Shown in pieces: positions 8,868-15,140 of a stretch of 16,082 bases of DNA (position 1 is the first letter of the stretch; each line of letters opens with the position of its first letter). The notes below the pieces were generated by a model, which saw only the letters and a list, made by a program, of their open reading frames with translations, was not told the origin of the DNA and made no database searches. The stretch comes from CAZLHO01 sp964559455 (GTDB lineage: Bacteria; Krumholzibacteriota; Krumholzibacteriia; LZORAL124-64-63), in the NCBI GenBank assembly GCA_964559455.1, contig CAZLHO010000059.1, forward strand, positions 1 to 16,082, given 5' to 3'. Both the position numbers and the translations under genes were made by a program.

Positions 8868-8882
8868 CGTGCAGATTGCACG
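8868..8882. repeat. Perfect short inverted repeat in the giant-gene leader
   Basis: CGTGCA-GAT-TGCACG is a perfect 6-bp inverted repeat with a 3-base centre, 51 bases upstream of the giant-protein start. It could be an operator half-site pair or a 5'-leader hairpin. Chance occurrence in GC-rich DNA cannot be excluded. Confidence 0.4.
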
Positions 8883-9004
8883 TCCGACCCCCCGCAGGAG
8901 GGGTTCGGGACTGCCGGGAGGTTCAGCGAGCAAGGGATATGCCATGGTCCAGAAGACCTCGTGATGCCCCAGGATGGATCGTCGCGGCGTCCTGAGAGCG
9001 CCCG

Positions 9005-9053
9005 GTCAACTGGCCGTGCCGGCGGCGGCGCGACCTTCGTCCCGGCCGTTGAC
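9005..9053. repeat. Imperfect inverted repeat (11 bp arms, one bulge)
   Basis: GTCAAC-T-GGCCG at 9005-9016 pairs with CGGCCGTTGAC at 9043-9053, leaving one bulged T and a 26-base GC-rich loop. There is no T-tract, so it does not look like an intrinsic terminator. It lies midway between the two divergent genes and could be a protein-binding site or a leader structure. Confidence 0.4.
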
Positions 9054-9119
9054 GGAGCCGTCGCCGGGAAGCATGATGCCCGGGACGCGGGCGCCGGGAA
9101 GCTTCCCGAAGGGGGGGGA

Positions 9120-9148
9120 TTGTGCGCGACGCCGTCGTTGCCTATCGT
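9120..9148 (+). promoter_or_regulatory. Possible sigma70-type promoter of the methyltransferase gene
   Basis: TTGTGC (9120-9125) and TATCGT (9143-9148) are 17 bases apart and match the -35 and -10 consensus at 3/6 and 4/6 positions. The predicted transcript start would leave a leader of about 40 bases before the ATG. The match is weak. Confidence 0.3.
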
Positions 9149-9176
9149 TGATCCGGGGCACTCGCCCCGCCCAAAC

Positions 9177-9182
9177 AGGAGG
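9177..9182 (+). promoter_or_regulatory. Ribosome-binding site of the methyltransferase gene
   Basis: A full AGGAGG lies 11 bases before the ATG at 9194. The spacing is slightly long, but it supports this start over the in-frame or overlapping upstream alternatives. Confidence 0.7.
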
Positions 9183-9193
9183 TTCGTCCGACC

Positions 9194-9988
9194 ATGCCCC
9201 AGTTGACGTCCGCGACCGCGGACAAGCAGGCCCTCTACGAGCTCTCCGTCCAGAACCCGGAGGCCGAGGTCGCGTTCATCGACCGCGTCTTCCGCGGCGA
9301 GTACGGACGCCACCCCTCCTTCCTGCGCGAGGATTTCTGCGGCACGGCGCTGCTGAGCTGCCGCTGGACCGCCCAGCGCCGGCGCAACACAGCCCTCGGC
9401 GTGGACCTGCACGGCCCGACCCTGGACTGGGGCCGCCGGCACAACCTGCGCCCCCTGGGCCCCGACGCCGACCGCGTCACCCTGGTGCTGGACGACGTGC
9501 GCAACGTGCGCGAGCCGCGGGCCGACGTGCTCGCCGCGACGAACTTCTCGTGGTGGGGGTTCCACACCCGCGGCGAGCTGCTGGACTACTTCCGCAACTG
9601 CCGGGACTCCCTGCGGGACGAGGGCATGCTGATGCTCGACATCTACGGCGGGCCCGAGGCCCAGGTCCCCCAGTTCGAGGAGCGGGAATACGACGGGTTC
9701 ACCTACGTCTGGGACCAGGACTCCTTCAATCCGATCACCCACGCCTACCGCTGTCGCATCCACTTCCGCTTCGAGGACGGCAGCGAGATGAAGAACGCCT
9801 TCCGCTACGACTGGCGGCTGTGGTCGATCCCCGAGACGCGGGAGCTGCTCGCCGAAGCGGGCTTCCGCAGGGCTGTGGTATACTGGGAGGGTGCCGACCG
9901 GGACGGTGAGCCCAGCGGCGTCTTCCGTGCGAGCGAGCGGGGCGACCACTCCCCCGCCTGGGTGGCCTATATCGTGGCTTTCCGTTGA
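9194..9988 (+). CDS. Class I SAM-dependent methyltransferase
   Basis: The protein has 264 residues. The Rossmann-type SAM-binding motif I appears as LREDFCGTALLSCRW (E46, D47, C49-G50-T51). An acidic strand-2 end follows in ALGVDLHG (D71), then VLDDVRNV (D100-D101), a motif IV-like NFSWWGF (117-123) and the strand MLMLDIYGG (145-153). This EDFCGT version of motif I is typical of a bacterial family annotated only as class I SAM methyltransferase; the substrate is unknown. The C-terminal part (after 160) is rich in aromatic and charged residues and ends in a WSIPETRELLAEAGF helix-strand typical of the family's closing fold. A 34-base gap with a strong ribosome-binding site links it to the small metal-binding gene, so the two are probably co-transcribed. 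Confidence 0.92.
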   Translation: MPQLTSATADKQALYELSVQNPEAEVAFIDRVFRGEYGRHPSFLREDFCGTALLSCRWTAQRRRNTALGVDLHGPTLDWGRRHNLRPLGPDADRVTLVLDDVRNVREPRADVLAATNFSWWGFHTRGELLDYFRNCRDSLRDEGMLMLDIYGGPEAQVPQFEEREYDGFTYVWDQDSFNPITHAYRCRIHFRFEDGSEMKNAFRYDWRLWSIPETRELLAEAGFRRAVVYWEGADRDGEPSGVFRASERGDHSPAWVAYIVAFR

Positions 9989-10008
9989 GCCTTCAGGCTG
10001 TCGCGGTC

Positions 10009-10014
10009 AGGAGG
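10009..10014 (+). promoter_or_regulatory. Ribosome-binding site fixing the start of the small zinc-finger gene
   Basis: AGGAGG lies eight bases before ATG 10023. The open frame extends upstream to 9891 inside the methyltransferase gene, but this site and the family-like start MDNLECSWCG favour 10023. Confidence 0.8.
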
Positions 10015-10022
10015 ATACGTCG

Positions 10023-10229
10023 ATGGACAATCTCGAGTGCTCGTGGTGCGGCGTCCCTCTCGAAGAGAAGGGCGTGCCCTTCAAGGGGCTGTTATTCTGC
10101 TCCCTGGAGTGCAAGGAAGAATGGGAACAGGATCTCGCGGACAGCGAGGACTTCGACCTCGACGAGATCGCCGGGGACGAATTCGACGAGGATGACGAGG
10201 TGTTGACGGATTTCGACGACGACCTCTAG
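10023..10229 (+). CDS. Small TRASH-like metal-binding protein with acidic tail
   Basis: This 68-residue protein has four cysteines spaced C6-X2-C9-X16-C26-X3-C30 (CSWCG ... LLFCSLECKEEW). This is the layout of TRASH/MYM-type treble-clef metal-binding modules, which usually hold zinc or another thiophilic metal. Residues 35-68 are an acidic tail (DLADSEDF, DEFDEDDE, DFDDDL) with almost no basic residues, so the protein should have a very low isoelectric point. The tail could be disordered or bind a basic partner or metal. It follows the methyltransferase gene by 34 bases and converges on the HesB-family gene. Function is unknown; a metal-sensing, chaperone or ribosome-associated role would only be guesswork. 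Confidence 0.82.
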   Translation: MDNLECSWCGVPLEEKGVPFKGLLFCSLECKEEWEQDLADSEDFDLDEIAGDEFDEDDEVLTDFDDDL

Positions 10230-10246
10230 CAGGCTGTTGAACGGAA

Positions 10247-10265
10247 GCCGCCGCGGACCGGCGGC
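10247..10265. terminator. GC hairpin between convergent genes, likely bidirectional terminator
   Basis: GCCGCCG (10247-10253) and CGGCGGC (10259-10265) form a perfect 7-bp stem with a 5-base loop, 17 bases after the zinc-finger gene stop and 15 bases after the HesB-family gene stop on the other strand. There is no clear U-tract on either side, so termination strength is uncertain. Confidence 0.5.
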
Positions 10266-10280
10266 CTCCGCCGATCGTTC

Positions 10281-10631
10281 TCAGCCGCAGCCTCCCCCGC
10301 AGGAGCCGCTGTCGCAGGAGCCGCCGCCGTCTCCGAGCCGGATCGAGTAACCTTGCCGGAAGCCGTCGTCGACGTAGTCGATGTACACGCCGCCGTACTG
10401 GCCTACGAGTTCAGCGACGTCCGGGGCCAGCAGGATGCGCCAGTCGCGCAGTTCGGTCACGGTGTCGTTCTCTTCGGGCTCATCCAGAGCCATGCTCATG
10501 GCGGGGCCGCCTCAGCCATAGCCCTGGAAGAGGACGCGGATGTCCCGCGGACCGTCGCGCTCGGGCAGATCGAGGCCGCTCAATGCGGTCGCGGCGCTGT
10601 CGCTCATGCTCACCAATGTCTTCTCGCTCAA
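10281..10631 (-). CDS. IscA/HesB-family selenoprotein (in-frame UGA decoded as selenocysteine)
   Basis: Read through one in-frame TGA (10512-10514), the frame gives 116 residues that align along their length with A-type iron-sulfur carriers. TLVSMSDSAATALSGL matches the N-terminal strand-helix, and IRVLFQGYG-U-GGPAMSMALDEPEENDTV matches the GCSG...DEPTPED region. ILLAPDVAELVGQYGGVYIDYVDDGFRQGYSI matches the VVVD...LDFV...GFKF region, and a Cys-rich tail (C106, C111, C115) stands in for the CGC motif. U40 occupies the first cluster-ligand cysteine position (Cys35 of E. coli IscA). HesB-like proteins are an established prokaryotic selenoprotein family. The start is TTG 10629-10631, preceded by AGGAG with six bases spacing; a longer frame from 10727 has no ribosome-binding site. 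The intact sequence on both sides of the TGA argues against a pseudogene. Iron-sulfur or redox function is inferred. The gene has its own candidate promoter after the efflux operon. Confidence 0.85.
10477..10502 (-). promoter_or_regulatory. Candidate bacterial SECIS element
   Basis: Two overlapping hairpins lie just after the recoded UGA. Hairpin A (10489-10502) is GCCAT-GAGC-ATGGC, a 5-bp stem with a loop starting with G, 14 bases after the UGA to the loop. Hairpin B (10477-10491) is GGCTC-TGGAT-GAGCC, a 5-bp stem with G second in the loop, 25 bases after the UGA to the loop. Bacterial SECIS elements sit inside the coding region shortly after the UGA with a G at the start of the apical loop, and both forms roughly fit. 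They are mutually exclusive, and I cannot say which forms. Confidence 0.5.
10512..10514 (-). other. Recoded UGA (selenocysteine-40 codon)
   Basis: This TGA separates two minus-strand open frames that are in the same phase. The sequence before it ends FQGYG and the sequence after it begins GGPAMSMALDEPEEND, a contiguous family motif in which the missing residue is the conserved Cys of A-type carriers. Confidence 0.85.
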
Positions 10632-10637
10632 TGTTTT

Positions 10638-10642
10638 CTCCT
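10638..10642 (-). promoter_or_regulatory. Ribosome-binding site selecting a TTG start for the selenoprotein
   Basis: On the minus strand, AGGAG is followed by AAAACA and then TTG at 10631. No other start in this frame upstream of the family domain has a comparable site. The internal ATG at residue 9 would remove the first beta strand. Confidence 0.7.
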
Positions 10643-10685
10643 CGGAATCACAATCGTCACAAGGGTTTCCGGCTGACGGGTCCCG

Positions 10686-10698
10686 GAGCCCGGGGCTC
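10686..10698. repeat. GC-rich palindrome after the efflux operon
   Basis: GAGCCC-G-GGGCTC is a 6-bp inverted repeat 36 bases beyond the RND pump stop and immediately after the proposed -10 of the selenoprotein promoter. It could be a terminator remnant for the efflux operon, or a hairpin or operator at the start of the selenoprotein transcript. Confidence 0.35.
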
Positions 10699-10727
10699 AA
10701 GATAGTCAATCGGTTCATAATCTGCAA
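10699..10727 (-). promoter_or_regulatory. Candidate sigma70-type promoter of the selenoprotein gene
   Basis: On the minus strand, TTGCAG (10722-10727) and TATCTT (10699-10704) are separated by exactly 17 bases, with 3/6 and 4/6 consensus matches. The site begins seven bases after the RND pump stop codon and gives a leader of about 60 bases, which suggests separate transcription from the efflux operon. Confidence 0.4.
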
Positions 10728-10733
10728 ATATGA

Positions 10734-13700
10734 TCAACTTTCTGCCCCCTTCGCGCCCGACGTCGGCTCGACCTCCATCCCCAGCAGGCGCTTCAGGTCC
10801 GCGAGCACGAGGTAGCCCACAGGCACCAGCACCAATGTGATGATGGTGGCGAAGAGGACTCCGAAGCCCAGGCTGATGGCCATCGGGATCAGGAAACGGG
10901 CTTGCAGGCTCCGTTCCAGCAGCATCGGCGTCAGCCCGGCGAAGGTCGTCAGCGAGGTCAGGACGATGGGCCGGAAGCGCCGCACGCCGCTCTCGAGGAC
11001 CGCTTCGCGCAGCGGCAGGCCGCGGGCCCGGGCGCGGTTGATGAAGTCGATCATGATCAGCGAGTCGTTGACGACGACGCCGGTCAGGGCGACGACTCCG
11101 AACATGCTGAGCAGGGTCAGATCCCAGCCCATGAGCACGTGGCCCAGCACGGCGCCCAGCAGTCCGAAGGGAATCGCCGACATGATGATCAGGGGCTGCG
11201 CGTAGGAACGGAAGAGCACGGCGAGCAGGGCGTAGATCGCCAGCAGGGCGACCAGGAACCCCTTGCGCAGGCTCCCCAGCGACTCCATGCGATCCCTCTC
11301 CTCCCCCTCGAAGGAGAAGCGGAGGCCCTGGTAGTCGGCGGCGATGCCGGGCAGGGCCTCGCGGCGCAGATCGGTCAGGACCTGCCGCGCGTTGGTCGTT
11401 TCCTGGTCGACGTCGGCGCTGACGGTGACGACCCGGCGCCGGTCCTGGCGGTCGATCGAGGCGTAGCCGTGCCCGACGTCCACTGCGGCGACGTGGCGGA
11501 AGGGGACCTCGGCCCCGGAGGGGGTGCGGATCATCATCGCCTCGAGGTCGCCCAGCGAACGCCGTTCCGATTCGGGGTAGCGCACCATGATCCGGACGTC
11601 GTCGCGGCCGCGCTGGATGCGCAGCGCCTCGTCGCCGTAGAAACCCTGGCGCACCTGCCGCGCCAGATCCTCCAGGGTCAGGCCGAGCGTCCGCGCCGCC
11701 GGAGTGAGCTTCAGCTTCAGCTCGAGCTTGCCCGCCTCGTAGCTGTCCTCGACGTCCTGGACGCCGGGATAATCCGCGAGCGCCTGCTTCACCCGGTCCG
11801 CGGCGTCGGCGAGCATATCCACGTCGGCGGCCGAGAGCTGGATCTCCAGCGCCTTGCTGCCCTGGAACAGGTTCGAGGAGAAGACCACCGACTCGGCGCC
11901 GGGGATGGGGCCGCTCAGTTCGCGCCAGCGGCGCACCAGGTCGGCGCTGCCGATCCGGCGCTTCTCGCCGGCCATCAGCTCGACGTTGATCTCGGCGCGG
12001 TGGGCGCCGACGAAGGTGGCGTCGATCGAGCCGCCGGGCCGCCGCGCGCCGCCGCCCCCTCGCGGCTGGCTGCCGATGGTGGCGAAGACGTCGAGGATGA
12101 CCTTGTCGGCGGAGTCGGCCACCTCGCCGTCCGTTTCGCTGCGCAGCTTCGCCAGGCCCTCTTCGATCTGCTGGACCACGGCCTCGGTCCGGGCCAGGGT
12201 CGTGCCGGCGGGCATGTTGATCACGCAGAGCATGTTGTCGGCGTCGATCTTCGGCATGAAGGTGAACTTGATGTGCCCGCCGCCGACGAAGCCGGCCAGC
12301 AGCAGGAGCGAAGCCATGGCCGCGGTCACGACCACGGCGCGGTGACGAGCCGCGTACTCCAGCGTCGGCCGGTAGGAGTGTTCGACGAAGTAGAGGAAAC
12401 GGCCCGCGAACCAGCGCTGGAAGCGCCCGACGAGACCGCGCGGCTCGCCGTGCACCGAGGCGTCCGGGACGGTGGTCAGGTGGGCCGGCAGGATCAGCAG
12501 GGCCTCGACCAGCGAGATCGCCAGGACGGCGATGACCACGATCGGGACCTGGCCCATGAACTTGCCCATCATCCCCTCGATCTGCGACAGGGGCAGGAAG
12601 GCGAAGACGGTCGTCAGCACGGCGATGATCACCGGCACGGCGACCTCGCGCGTGCCCTCGATGGCGGCTGCGGTGCGGCTCATGCCCCGCTCGCGAAGGG
12701 TGAAGACGTTCTCGCCGACGACGATCGCGTCGTCGACGACCATGCCGAGCACGACGATGAAGGCGAACATCGAGATCATGTTCAGCGAGGCGCCCCAGGC
12801 GGGGATGATCCAGAATCCGCCCATGAAGGAGATCGGGATGCCCATGGCCACCCAGAAGGCCAGGCGGGGCTGCAGGAAGAGGGCCAGGCAGATGAAGACC
12901 AGCACCAGGCCGATCGTGCCGTTCTTCAGCATCAGGTTCATGCGGCTGCGGTAGATGTCGGAGCGGTCGCCCCACACGGCCATCGACACGCCCTCGGGCA
13001 GCCGGTCCTCGTTCTCGGCCACGTAGTCGTGGACGGCGTCGGTGACGTCGAGGATGCCCTGTTCGGCCACCCGGTAGACCGTGACCATGGCCGCCGGCTT
13101 GCCGTTGAAGAAGGTGCGCGAGTCGACGTCCTCGAAGCCGTCGCGCACCGTCGCGATCTGGTCCAGGGTCACCTGTGATCCGTCCGCCCGCGTCAGGACC
13201 ACGATGCGCCCGTATTCCTGTCCCGTGTAGCGCTGTCCCTTGGTGCGGACCAGGATCTCGCCGGCATCGGTCTTCACGCTGCCGCCGGGCAGGTCCAGGC
13301 TGCCCTGGCGCACGGCCCGCGTCACCTGGTCGAAGCTCAGGCCGTAGCGGCGCAGCGCCGCCTCCCCGACCTCGATCGAGATCTCGTAGGGGCGGGCGCC
13401 GACGACCGAGACCTGGGAGAGCTCGGGGTCGGTGAGCAGGTCCTCGCGCACCCTTTCGGCGAGTTCCTTCAGGGAACGCTCGTCGGCGTCGCCGTAGATG
13501 ACGATGTCGATGGCCTGTTCGGTGGACTCGACCAGGTTGATGATCGGCTTCTCGGTCTCGGCCGGGAAGGTGATGATGCGGTCGACGGCCTGCTTGATGT
13601 CGTCCAGCACCTCCTGGCCGTCGGCGTCGATCGCGATCTCGGCCGTCACCGTGCCCGAGCCCTCGACGGCGGTGCTGTTGATGCGCTTGATGCCGTCGAT

Positions 13701-13922
13701 GCCCTGGATGGCCTCCTCGACGCGGACGCAGACGGCCTCCTCCACCTCGGCGGGGCTGGCCCCCAGGTAGGGCACCCCGATGGTGACCATGTCCAGGTCG
13801 ACCTCGGGGAAGAGCTCCTGCCGGATCGAAAGCGCCGTCAGGGCGCCGGCGAGCAGCAGGAAGGCCATGGTAAGGTTCGCGGCGACGTGATTCCCCGCGA
13901 ACCAGTCCATCAGCTTGTTCAC
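10734..13922 (-). CDS. RND efflux transporter, inner-membrane pump subunit
   Basis: This 1062-residue protein has the usual length and layout of HAE1/AcrB-type pumps: a first membrane helix (about 12-31), a large periplasmic porter loop, a block of helices (about 334-560), a second periplasmic loop and a final helix block. The proton-relay aspartate pair is present in TM4 as GMVVDDAIVVGENV (D397, D398). In TM10 the AcrB Lys940 position reads GVVVNDSLIMIDFINRA, so Lys is replaced by Asn952 followed by Asp953. Such VND variants occur in broad branches of the superfamily, and the substrate cannot be read from this. The start is GTG 13920-13922, overlapping the adaptor gene's stop by four bases (GTGA), with GGAGGT eight bases upstream. 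It likely expels hydrophobic or drug-like compounds using the proton gradient, together with the two genes upstream. Confidence 0.95.
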   Translation of the reverse strand: MNKLMDWFAGNHVAANLTMAFLLLAGALTALSIRQELFPEVDLDMVTIGVPYLGASPAEVEEAVCVRVEEAIQGIDGIKRINSTAVEGSGTVTAEIAIDADGQEVLDDIKQAVDRIITFPAETEKPIINLVESTEQAIDIVIYGDADERSLKELAERVREDLLTDPELSQVSVVGARPYEISIEVGEAALRRYGLSFDQVTRAVRQGSLDLPGGSVKTDAGEILVRTKGQRYTGQEYGRIVVLTRADGSQVTLDQIATVRDGFEDVDSRTFFNGKPAAMVTVYRVAEQGILDVTDAVHDYVAENEDRLPEGVSMAVWGDRSDIYRSRMNLMLKNGTIGLVLVFICLALFLQPRLAFWVAMGIPISFMGGFWIIPAWGASLNMISMFAFIVVLGMVVDDAIVVGENVFTLRERGMSRTAAAIEGTREVAVPVIIAVLTTVFAFLPLSQIEGMMGKFMGQVPIVVIAVLAISLVEALLILPAHLTTVPDASVHGEPRGLVGRFQRWFAGRFLYFVEHSYRPTLEYAARHRAVVVTAAMASLLLLAGFVGGGHIKFTFMPKIDADNMLCVINMPAGTTLARTEAVVQQIEEGLAKLRSETDGEVADSADKVILDVFATIGSQPRGGGGARRPGGSIDATFVGAHRAEINVELMAGEKRRIGSADLVRRWRELSGPIPGAESVVFSSNLFQGSKALEIQLSAADVDMLADAADRVKQALADYPGVQDVEDSYEAGKLELKLKLTPAARTLGLTLEDLARQVRQGFYGDEALRIQRGRDDVRIMVRYPESERRSLGDLEAMMIRTPSGAEVPFRHVAAVDVGHGYASIDRQDRRRVVTVSADVDQETTNARQVLTDLRREALPGIAADYQGLRFSFEGEERDRMESLGSLRKGFLVALLAIYALLAVLFRSYAQPLIIMSAIPFGLLGAVLGHVLMGWDLTLLSMFGVVALTGVVVNDSLIMIDFINRARARGLPLREAVLESGVRRFRPIVLTSLTTFAGLTPMLLERSLQARFLIPMAISLGFGVLFATIITLVLVPVGYLVLADLKRLLGMEVEPTSGAKGAES

Positions 13923-15130
13923 GGCCGCTCACCTCCCGGCGGCGACGACGCGGCGGCCGGTCCGCTCCCGGCTCGGCCCTGCACCCGCACGGCCATGCCG
14001 TCGCTGACCACGGCCAGCTGCGAGACGACGACCACGTCACCGGGCGCCAGGCCGCCGATCAGCACCGCCGTCTCGTGATCGACGCGGGCGACGTCGACGT
14101 CGCGGAATCGCAATCTGTCCTCGCTGTCGACCACCCAGACGCGGTCGTCGGGCCGCAAAGCGCTGCGTGGCACGGAGACCGCCCCGGGCAGGTCGCGGCC
14201 CCGGATCCGGGCCTCGACGAACATGCCCTCGACCAAAGCGGGCCTGTCGTCCGTCCGCCGCCAGGGGTCGTCGACGGCCAGGACGACGTCGATCATGCGG
14301 GTCTGGGGATCGACTTCGCCCCCGGCGCGGACGACGCGGCCGGTCCAGACATGCAGCCCTCCGGCGAAGTCGGCCGTGATCTCGGCCGTCGCCCCGCCCG
14401 CGCCGTCGGCGTCGGGCAGGCCCAGGAAGGCGAGGTCGGCGTCGCTGAGCGGCACCACGACCTCGGCCGCGTCCAGGGCGTAGATCTCGGCCACCGCGTT
14501 CCCGCTGCGCACGTACTGGCCGACGTCGACGGCGGCGTCGACGACGCGGCCGGCGAAGGGGGCGAGCAGGGTGCAGCGCTCGAGGTTCAATCCGGCCTGG
14601 GCCAGCTGCGCCCGGGCCGAGGCCAGATTGGCCCGGGCCAGCTTCAGCTGGGGCTCGTGGAGGACCAGCGCCGTGGGCTCGGCGACGGTGCCGCCGGCGA
14701 CCACCTGCTCCCATTCGCTGCGCGCCAGGTCGGCCTCCTGTTCGGCGCGGGCCAGCTCGTATTCGCGCGCGGCCACGGCGGCGGCGGCGATCTCGACGGT
14801 CAGGCGGTAGTCGGCCTCATCGATTCCCAGCAATTCCTCGCCGGCCGCGAAGACGCCGCCGGGCTCCAGGCCCGGCGACTTGGCCACGACGACGCCCGAA
14901 ACCTGGGGCACCAGCGAGATGCGCTCGCGCGAGTGCACCGTCCCGAAGCCGCGCACCACGATGCGCGGCGCCGACTCCAGCACCGTATGGGTCACCACCA
15001 CGGGCTGCGGCGTGACCGTCGGGCGCTTGGGCGGCTCGGGACGCAGGGCGATCATCAGGATCGTGCCGATCAGGGCCACGACGAGGATGGCGGCGGGCAA
15101 GAGCCCCCGGGGAATCCTGCGGCGGTTCAT
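13919..15130 (-). CDS. RND efflux membrane-fusion (periplasmic adaptor) protein
   Basis: The protein has 403 residues. A basic start (MNRRRIPRG) and a hydrophobic segment at about 10-29 anchor it in the inner membrane, and there is no lipobox Cys. The first lipoyl half is GTVHSRERISLVPQVSG with LEPGGVFAAGEELLGID (62-104). An alpha-helical hairpin rich in Ala, Glu and Arg follows (about 108-185), then the second lipoyl half LERCTLLAPFAGRVVDAAVD with GQYVRSGNAV. Beta-barrel and membrane-proximal domains fill the rest (RVVRAGGEVDPQTRMIDVVL, VPRSALRPDDRVWVVD, VARVDHETAVLIGGLAPGD). This is the HlyD/AcrA-like order. The start ATG 15128-15130 has AGGAGG six bases upstream. The stop overlaps the GTG of the pump gene, so the two are translationally coupled. 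The protein bridges the pump and the outer-membrane factor. Confidence 0.94.
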   Translation of the reverse strand: MNRRRIPRGLLPAAILVVALIGTILMIALRPEPPKRPTVTPQPVVVTHTVLESAPRIVVRGFGTVHSRERISLVPQVSGVVVAKSPGLEPGGVFAAGEELLGIDEADYRLTVEIAAAAVAAREYELARAEQEADLARSEWEQVVAGGTVAEPTALVLHEPQLKLARANLASARAQLAQAGLNLERCTLLAPFAGRVVDAAVDVGQYVRSGNAVAEIYALDAAEVVVPLSDADLAFLGLPDADGAGGATAEITADFAGGLHVWTGRVVRAGGEVDPQTRMIDVVLAVDDPWRRTDDRPALVEGMFVEARIRGRDLPGAVSVPRSALRPDDRVWVVDSEDRLRFRDVDVARVDHETAVLIGGLAPGDVVVVSQLAVVSDGMAVRVQGRAGSGPAAASSPPGGERP

Positions 15131-15140
15131 GCGAGTCCTC

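Larger units (their letters stand above)
8818..9193. other. Divergent intergenic region
   Basis: The 376 bases between the giant-protein gene and the methyltransferase gene are the only long gap in the window. They hold the ribosome-binding sites of both genes, two inverted repeats (8868-8882 and 9005-9053), a GGGAAGCTTCCC palindrome at 9096-9107, a direct repeat CGCCGGGAAGC at 9062-9072 and 9092-9102, and one weak promoter candidate facing the methyltransferase. I see no convincing sigma70 promoter for the minus-strand operon and no convincing small gene. Open frames crossing it lack ribosome-binding sites and coding character. Confidence 0.7.

Noticed and set aside
8939..8995. Possible 18-codon ORF starting at ATG 8939 behind GGGAGG
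   Set aside because: It is too short, the GGGAGG is about 20 bases away from the ATG, and the peptide has no recognisable feature. It is likely chance.
8804..9949. Minus-strand 381-codon frame opposite the methyltransferase
   Set aside because: It is antisense to a clear methyltransferase and runs across the intergenic region into the giant gene's start. There is no recognisable domain and no ribosome-binding site.
10281..10283. The terminal UGA of the selenoprotein as a second selenocysteine codon, because a strong 7-bp hairpin follows it by 15 bases and its loop starts with G
   Set aside because: The protein already ends in a natural Cys-rich tail. Read-through would give sequence antisense to the zinc-finger gene with no family similarity. 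The hairpin lies between convergent genes and fits a terminator better.
10281..10727. Pseudogene or frameshift explanation for the split HesB-family gene
   Set aside because: Both halves are in the same phase with no lost residues, the family motif is intact on either side, and the stop is specifically TGA at a conserved Cys site.
10657..14040. 1127-codon minus-strand frame overlapping the RND pump in another phase
   Set aside because: It is an Arg/Gly/Pro-rich shadow frame. The pump frame carries the transmembrane helices and the TM4 aspartate pair.
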